Assembly (NCBI GenBank): GCA_029251065.1
Contig: JAQXEB010000076.1
Span: 1 to 17,466, forward strand
Reading direction: 5' to 3'
Source of the DNA: Luminiphilus sp.
GTDB taxonomy: Bacteria > Pseudomonadota > Gammaproteobacteria > Pseudomonadales > Halieaceae
Length of the DNA: 17,466 bases
Part shown: positions 13,158-17,466 of the stretch, piece by piece
Position numbering within the stretch: position 1 is the stretch's first letter
How the letters are laid out: the number at the start of each line of letters is the position of its first letter
Notes under the pieces: model-generated
Told to the model about the DNA's origin: nothing
The model's database searches: none
What the model saw: the letters and a program-made list of their open reading frames with translations, nothing else
Position numbers and translations under genes: made by a program

Positions 13158-13994
13158 GTGGAAATAAACGCGTTTCAGCGCTGGAATAGTGATCTAGCGA
13201 ATATTGTCGCTCACGTGGGTGAGCCCATTTTTTTTCAGCAGGTATTCGCTGCGATCGAGGCGCAGGTGCCCGTGGCATTGCCGCAAGCATGGCTGTACCA
13301 CAAAGACTTACCGCCTAAACTCCTTGATCACAAAATCCCAAAAGAAGACTACCCCTCTCAAGTCGATGAATACCTTGAAGGACCCTATCGAGAGGACCCA
13401 TTTTTTAAGATTTCACTGAGCTCCCCAAGGAATAACTGTTATCGATTGTCGCGATTGATCACCGGTAACTTCGAAGACAGCAGCTATCACCAGAACTATT
13501 ACGCCAGTACAGGCACCGTTGACGAGGCTATCATCGTGACGCGCCTTGGCGATGGCAGCGTTGTCAACATCAGCTTCATGCGACTCGAGAGTCATGGTGA
13601 GTTTAGCGATGGAGAATACAACTGGCTTTACAGCGTTAGCCAAGTCATTGCAGAACTTATCGAACTTCACACCCGCAGAGAAGAGTTCGTCGAGAGCAAC
13701 CTGTTACAGCCCGGTGTAGACCATCACATACAACAGGGGTTTGAATGTTTCGGCACCAGTTACGTGAGCGAACGTGAGCAAGAGGTTTTGGAATTGCTAC
13801 TCAGAGGTTACGGCGCCGACACCAGTGCAGAACGGCTCAATATTTCACTTGAGACCGTTCGGCGCCATCGTAAATCAATATACAAAAAGCTCGACGTAAA
13901 CAGTCAGGCCGATCTCTTTGCCCTGTTTATCAATACCATTCCTTACGTTGCACAGGCAAAAGGACAGGACCCGCTTCACATTTACATGAATTAA
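13158..13994 (+). CDS. LuxR-type transcriptional regulator, probable regulator of the adjacent polyamine ligase
   Basis: This 278-residue protein has a C-terminal LuxR/GerE helix-turn-helix at about 201-258 (VSEREQEVLELLLRGYGADT, then SAERLNISLETVRRHRKSIY). The N-terminal 180 residues are a sensor domain containing YLEGPYREDPFF and a YHQNYYASTGTVDEA segment. From memory, similar N-terminal domains occur in LuxR-type regulators beside amine and amino-acid catabolic genes; I do not see the conserved set expected of an acyl-homoserine-lactone domain, nor a receiver domain with a phosphorylatable aspartate. The start is GTG 13158-13160 after AGGAAG. It is followed in the same direction by a PuuA-like ligase, which makes it the likely local regulator. 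The ligand is unknown; a polyamine or gamma-glutamyl compound is a guess. Confidence 0.85.
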   Translation: MEINAFQRWNSDLANIVAHVGEPIFFQQVFAAIEAQVPVALPQAWLYHKDLPPKLLDHKIPKEDYPSQVDEYLEGPYREDPFFKISLSSPRNNCYRLSRLITGNFEDSSYHQNYYASTGTVDEAIIVTRLGDGSVVNISFMRLESHGEFSDGEYNWLYSVSQVIAELIELHTRREEFVESNLLQPGVDHHIQQGFECFGTSYVSEREQEVLELLLRGYGADTSAERLNISLETVRRHRKSIYKKLDVNSQADLFALFINTIPYVAQAKGQDPLHIYMN

Positions 13995-14096
13995 GTCATT
14001 AATGACCCACGTTAGGCATCACTTGCCCCAACTTGGGCATTGTGGGTGAGCGCGTAGCCCTAGATCATTCAGGCTTAATCTAGCCGAGTCATTTTT
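13995..14096 (+). promoter_or_regulatory. Candidate operator/hairpin upstream of the PuuA-like gene
   Basis: This 102-base gap holds a compact dyad at 14024-14039: TGCCC and GGGCA arms, with CCCAA-C-TTGGG (14027-14037) as a perfect internal inverted repeat. Outer arms CCCAC (14006-14010) and GTGGG (14042-14046) enclose it and could form a larger interrupted hairpin. No T run follows, so it is a poor intrinsic terminator for the LuxR-type gene and a better candidate operator. Its reverse complement shares ATGCCCAA(n)TTGG with the gap upstream of the regulator gene. The ribosome site for the GTG start at 14097 is weak. Confidence 0.35.
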
Positions 14097-15437
14097 GTGC
14101 ATTCGACGCAACAATTTTTAAGCGCTTATCCGGACATTACGATGGTCGAGGCGCTAATCACCGACTGTAATGGTATCGCTCGGGGTAAGTGGCTACCGGT
14201 TCAAAAACTCGATTCGATCGAAAAACAAGGTCTTAAGCTGCCTAAGTCAGCCTTAGGGCTCGATGTTTGGGGTCGTGATATTCCAGCGCTGGCGCATTCC
14301 AATGGCGATATTGATGGCTATTGCCACCTGGTCGAGGGTTCGCTTCGTCCCTTATTGACCGAGCGTGGTGTTGACCAAGCGCAAGTCCTTTTAACCATGT
14401 TCGATAAGGACAAATCGCCCTATATGGGCGACCCAAGACAGGTGCTACAAGCGCTTGTGAATCGCTTCTCCGAAAAGTCCCTAAGGCCCTGCATGGCCGT
14501 CGAGCTCGAATTTAGTCTGCTCCCAAAACCAGAGACCAACGAGTCCATAGGGTCTGCCCTTAAAAACCAAAACACAGTGGGTGGCAACCTCTACGCATTG
14601 AGTGAATTGGATTACCACGGACCCTTGCTTGAGGCCCTCAGGCAGGCCTTTAAAACACAGGACTTGCCCTACGAGGGAATCATCAAAGAATCGGCGCCAA
14701 GTCAGTTCGAAATCAACGTGGCGCACAGTAATGACACGATGCTCCTTGCCGACCAGGTGATTCGAATGCAACGCACCATTCGGTCGATTGCGGCACGGCA
14801 TGGTTTTGTGGCCAGTTTTATGCCTAAACCCATCGATGACGAGGCCGGGAATGGCCTCCACGTCCACTGCAGCTTGCTCGAAGAGAACGACGTCAATGTC
14901 TTTGATAATGGCGGTGAAGAAGGCTCTGACCTATTAGGCTACGCCGTTGCTGGCTGCCTCGAACTTCTCCCAGCATCAATGCTTCTTTTCGCGCCCAGCT
15001 TCAATGCCTACCGGCGGTTCCAACCCGGAAATCACGCACCGACTGAGTCTGCCTGGGGCTACGACAATAGAACAACCGCTATTCGGATTCCCGAAAGTCC
15101 GCCCTCGGCTCGTCGCATTGAACACCGCGTCGCCGGTGCGGACGCAAACCCCTATCTGGTTCTTGCAGCCGTCCTGGCGGGCATTTGGCATGGTATAGAA
15201 GGGAAACTGACACCCCCTCCTGCAATTGAGGGAAATGCCTGGGAGCAAGACATCAAGTCGACGCCGTTACCCACAACCATGGATCAGGCGATCGACGCGT
15301 TTGACGAGGCACAAACACTCTCCGAATACCTAACGACTGAATTTAAAACGCTCTTTTTGGCCACAAAACAACAGGAGTGGAGTGAGTTCGCTCGCCACGT
15401 CACCGAATTCGAACTGGAAACTTACCTTCGAATGTAG
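14097..15437 (+). CDS. Glutamine synthetase-family gamma-glutamylpolyamine synthetase (PuuA-like)
   Basis: This 446-residue enzyme belongs to the glutamine-synthetase superfamily and most resembles E. coli PuuA, which joins glutamate to putrescine using ATP, the first step of the gamma-glutamylated putrescine pathway. Active-site features are clear: metal ligands in VELEF (E136, E138), ESAPSQFEIN (E198, E205), GNGLHVHCS (H255, H257), and NRTTAIRIP with R330, plus HRVAGADANPYL near 343-354. FNAYRRFQPGNHAPTESAWG closely parallels PuuA. The GTG at 14097 is chosen because FLSAYPDI aligns with the PuuA N-terminus; ATG 14142 is an alternative. Amine specificity (putrescine, spermidine or other) cannot be read. 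No puuB, puuC or puuD homologue is in the window. It follows the LuxR-type regulator. Confidence 0.87.
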   Translation: MHSTQQFLSAYPDITMVEALITDCNGIARGKWLPVQKLDSIEKQGLKLPKSALGLDVWGRDIPALAHSNGDIDGYCHLVEGSLRPLLTERGVDQAQVLLTMFDKDKSPYMGDPRQVLQALVNRFSEKSLRPCMAVELEFSLLPKPETNESIGSALKNQNTVGGNLYALSELDYHGPLLEALRQAFKTQDLPYEGIIKESAPSQFEINVAHSNDTMLLADQVIRMQRTIRSIAARHGFVASFMPKPIDDEAGNGLHVHCSLLEENDVNVFDNGGEEGSDLLGYAVAGCLELLPASMLLFAPSFNAYRRFQPGNHAPTESAWGYDNRTTAIRIPESPPSARRIEHRVAGADANPYLVLAAVLAGIWHGIEGKLTPPPAIEGNAWEQDIKSTPLPTTMDQAIDAFDEAQTLSEYLTTEFKTLFLATKQQEWSEFARHVTEFELETYLRM

Positions 15438-15472
15438 TTTGCTCTGCGGCTGACTTTTATAGAGATACTGCT

Positions 15473-15952
15473 ATGACCAGCGTTTACGACTACTCGGCAA
15501 CACTTGCCGACGGCACAACAGCCTCACTTTCGGACTACAAAGGCCAAGTCCTATTAATTGTTAATACGGCGTCAAAATGTGGCTTTACCCCGCAGTACGA
15601 AGGCCTGGAAAAGCTTCACGCGACGCACAAAGACGCAGGATTCGCTGTCTTGGCATTTCCCTGCAATCAGTTTGGGTCTCAAGAACCGGGAAGTACTGAG
15701 GAGATCGTTGAATTCTGCGAAATGCGCTTTCAAACGAGTTTTCCACTGTTTGAAAAAATTGACGTGAACGGCACTAACTCGCACCCGCTCTACAAACACC
15801 TCAAGTCTGAAGTCAAAGGCCTTTTAGGGACCGAGCGAATCAAATGGAACTTCACAAAATTTCTCATCAATCGAGACGGCGAGGTCGTCGGTCGATTTGG
15901 ATCGCAGAAAAAACCGGCTGATATCGAGTCCGAAATCATGGCCTTGCTCTGA
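15473..15952 (+). CDS. Glutathione peroxidase family protein (Cys type, BtuE-like)
   Basis: This 159-residue thiol peroxidase reduces hydrogen or organic peroxides using glutathione or thioredoxin. The peroxidatic cysteine is C36 in NTASKCGFTPQY, with the conserved partners Q70 in FPCNQFGSQEPG and W125/N126 in IKWNFTKFL completing the family tetrad. It has cysteine, not selenocysteine, at the active site. C64 and C82 (EFCEMRF) are further cysteines; C82 lies near the position of the resolving cysteine of thioredoxin-dependent members. There is no signal peptide, so it is cytosolic. It lies 35 bases after the PuuA-like gene with no terminator between, so co-transcription is likely. It is convergent with prfC. 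Confidence 0.93.
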   Translation: MTSVYDYSATLADGTTASLSDYKGQVLLIVNTASKCGFTPQYEGLEKLHATHKDAGFAVLAFPCNQFGSQEPGSTEEIVEFCEMRFQTSFPLFEKIDVNGTNSHPLYKHLKSEVKGLLGTERIKWNFTKFLINRDGEVVGRFGSQKKPADIESEIMALL

Positions 15953-15999
15953 CCGCTAGGCGTGACAGACATGGCCTCCAGATCTGCCATTACGGACGT
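15953..15999. other. Convergent gap with a weak inverted repeat
   Basis: These 47 bases separate the converging ends of the glutathione peroxidase gene and prfC. An inverted repeat ATGGC/GCCAT (15971-15975 and 15986-15990) encloses a 10-base loop that contains most of the palindrome CAGATCTG. There is no T run on either strand, so it is at best a weak bidirectional terminator. Nothing else is seen. Confidence 0.25.
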
Positions 16000-17466
16000 C
16001 TAATGTTCTCGGGTTTCGCGAAATGTAATATCAGGCCACCGCTCCAGCATGAGCGATAGGTTGACCCGCGTTGGGGCCAAGTAAGTCAGGTAGCCACCGC
16101 CGTCCTCGGACAGATGATCAGATGCTTTTTTCCGAAAGTCGTCCAACGTTCGAGCATCTGCTGCATCAAGCCAACGTGCGGTGTAAATGTTGACAGGCTC
16201 ATAAATCGCATCGACCTTGTACTCATCCTTAAGTCGATGCGCCACGACGTCAAACTGTAGCTGCCCCACCGCCCCGACAATAAGATCGGTCGAATTCAAG
16301 GGCGAAAACACCTGAGTGGACCCTTCCTCCGACAGCTGCTGCAACCCTTTTTGCAAAGCCTTCATCTTCATGGGGTCTGACAGTCGTATCTTTCTGAACA
16401 ACTCGGGCGCGAAATGCGGAATTCCCGTGAACTGCAGCGACTCACCCGCAGTAAAGGTATCGCCGATTTGAATCGTACCGTGATTGTGCAACCCAATAAT
16501 GTCACCCGCCACAGCTGACTCCACCAAATCTCGCTCGCCTGCCTTGAATGACACTGCATCGGCTATGCGAATGTCCTTAGCAATGCGCACATGCCGCATC
16601 TTCATGCCCTTTTCATACCGCCCTGAGCAAAGGCGCACGAAGGCAATACGGTCGCGATGCTTGGGATCCATGTTCGCTTGAATTTTGAATACGAATCCCG
16701 AGAAGTCCGCTTCGGTAGGAGTGACTTCACGCGATTGTGCGAATCGGGACTGTGGCTTAGGCGCCCACTCAACAAAGTCATCGAGCATTTCACGGACGCC
16801 AAAATTACCCAGCGCCGTACCGAAAAAAACAGGCGTCTGCTTCCCGGCCAAAAACAAGGAGCGGTCAAAGGTGTGACTCGCACCGCGCACAAGTTCTATT
16901 TCATCACAGAAGTCGTCGTAATCATCATCTAGCAATGCGCGCGCCTCTGCCGATTCCAACCCCTTAATGCATCGATCCGGCGGCAACACCTGTCCGTGTC
17001 CCTGTTCGTAGCAGTGAATCGTATCGGTATATAGGTTATACACGCCCTTGAAAAACTTCCCCATGCCAATCGGCCAGTTGATCGGCGCGGCTTCGATCTT
17101 CAGGACATCTTCAATTTCGTCGAGCAACTCGATGGCCTCTCGAATGTCACGATCGAGTTTGTTGACGAAGCCAACAATTGGGGTATCTCGCAAGCGGCAA
17201 ACACCCATCAACTTAATAGTTCGCGCCTCGACACCCTTCGCACCGTCGACCACCATGAGTGCGGAATCCACCGCTGTCAGAGTTCGATAGGTGTCTTCCG
17301 AAAAATCTTCGTGCCCCGGCGTATCGAGCAAGTTGACCGTGCGATCGCGATACGGGAATTGCATCACCGAAGACGTTACCGAGATTCCCCGCTCTTGCTC
17401 CATCGTCATCCAGTCCGATGTGGCGTGAGGCCCGCGCTTTCCTTTAACCGACCCGGCAACCTGAAT
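16000..17466 (-). CDS. prfC: Peptide chain release factor 3 (RF3), N-terminus cut by window edge
   Basis: RF3 is the GTPase that recycles RF1/RF2 from the ribosome after peptide release. The frame is open from 17466 to the TAG at 16000-16002, giving 488 residues; compared with E. coli RF3 (529) about 40 N-terminal residues, including the P-loop, lie beyond the edge. The first methionine inside the window is internal: upstream in frame reads VAGSVKGKRGPHATSDWM, typical RF3. Visible G motifs are DTPGHEDF (G3) and NKLD (G4), followed by RF3-specific sequence such as INWPIGMGKFFKGVYNLYTD. The C-terminal part contains GAVGQLQFDVVAHRLKDEY. It is convergent with the peroxidase gene. Confidence 0.96.
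   Translation of the reverse strand: MQVAGSVKGKRGPHATSDWMTMEQERGISVTSSVMQFPYRDRTVNLLDTPGHEDFSEDTYRTLTAVDSALMVVDGAKGVEARTIKLMGVCRLRDTPIVGFVNKLDRDIREAIELLDEIEDVLKIEAAPINWPIGMGKFFKGVYNLYTDTIHCYEQGHGQVLPPDRCIKGLESAEARALLDDDYDDFCDEIELVRGASHTFDRSLFLAGKQTPVFFGTALGNFGVREMLDDFVEWAPKPQSRFAQSREVTPTEADFSGFVFKIQANMDPKHRDRIAFVRLCSGRYEKGMKMRHVRIAKDIRIADAVSFKAGERDLVESAVAGDIIGLHNHGTIQIGDTFTAGESLQFTGIPHFAPELFRKIRLSDPMKMKALQKGLQQLSEEGSTQVFSPLNSTDLIVGAVGQLQFDVVAHRLKDEYKVDAIYEPVNIYTARWLDAADARTLDDFRKKASDHLSEDGGGYLTYLAPTRVNLSLMLERWPDITFRETREH

Noticed and set aside
13158..13994. The LuxR-type protein as a quorum-sensing receptor
   Set aside because: A YP...Y....Y..DP pattern at 65-81 is loosely like acyl-homoserine-lactone domains, but the other conserved residues are not evident and no luxI-like gene is nearby.

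Overview
The window is a compact bacterial chromosome segment, intact throughout except where genes run off its two edges. Gene content and order (fmdB, aspS, ruvCAB, ybgC, tolQRAB, pal, cpoB, queE, queC) are typical of Gammaproteobacteria and closest to the layout I know from Pseudomonas. The moderate GC content, frequent GTG starts and a LuxR-type regulator beside a PuuA-like ligase would fit a marine Cellvibrionales/Halieaceae-like organism, but that finer placement is inference. I found no insertion sequence, phage gene, CRISPR array, tRNA or rRNA, and no gene-free stretch over 300 bases (the longest is the 196-base divergent region 11144-11339).

Positions 10669 down to 1 hold fourteen minus-strand genes that read as one long operon or a chain of overlapping ones: fmdB-aspS, the Holliday-junction genes ruvC-ruvA-ruvB, the envelope-constriction cluster ybgC-tolQ-tolR-tolA-tolB-pal-cpoB, and the 7-deazaguanine genes queE-queC (queC is cut by the window start). 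From ruvB to tolB the genes overlap or nearly touch. The two notable internal regulatory points are an 85-base AT-rich gap between tolB and pal, and a textbook intrinsic terminator-like hairpin with a T run inside the first codons of cpoB, just after pal.

Next comes a minus-strand HU-family DNA-binding protein with a lysine-rich N-terminal tail (10781-11143), divergent from plus-strand proS. Their shared 196-base control region carries two identical 8-base boxes 22 bases apart and two overlapping, mutually exclusive small hairpins ahead of proS.

Positions 13158-15952 on the plus strand form a small accessory-looking module: a LuxR-type regulator without an obvious quorum-sensing domain, a PuuA-like gamma-glutamylpolyamine synthetase, and a Cys-type glutathione peroxidase. 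The gaps ahead of the regulator and the ligase share a CCAA/TTGG dyad that could be the regulator's operator. The likely theme is polyamine or amine nitrogen use with nearby peroxide defence. Convergent to this module is prfC (release factor 3), whose N-terminus runs off the right edge.

I see no wholly new multi-gene system here. The observations most worth following are the terminator inside the cpoB signal-peptide codons, the Lys-Pro hexamer-repeat linker that makes this TolA resemble TonB, and the regulator/ligase/peroxidase module with its shared dyad.
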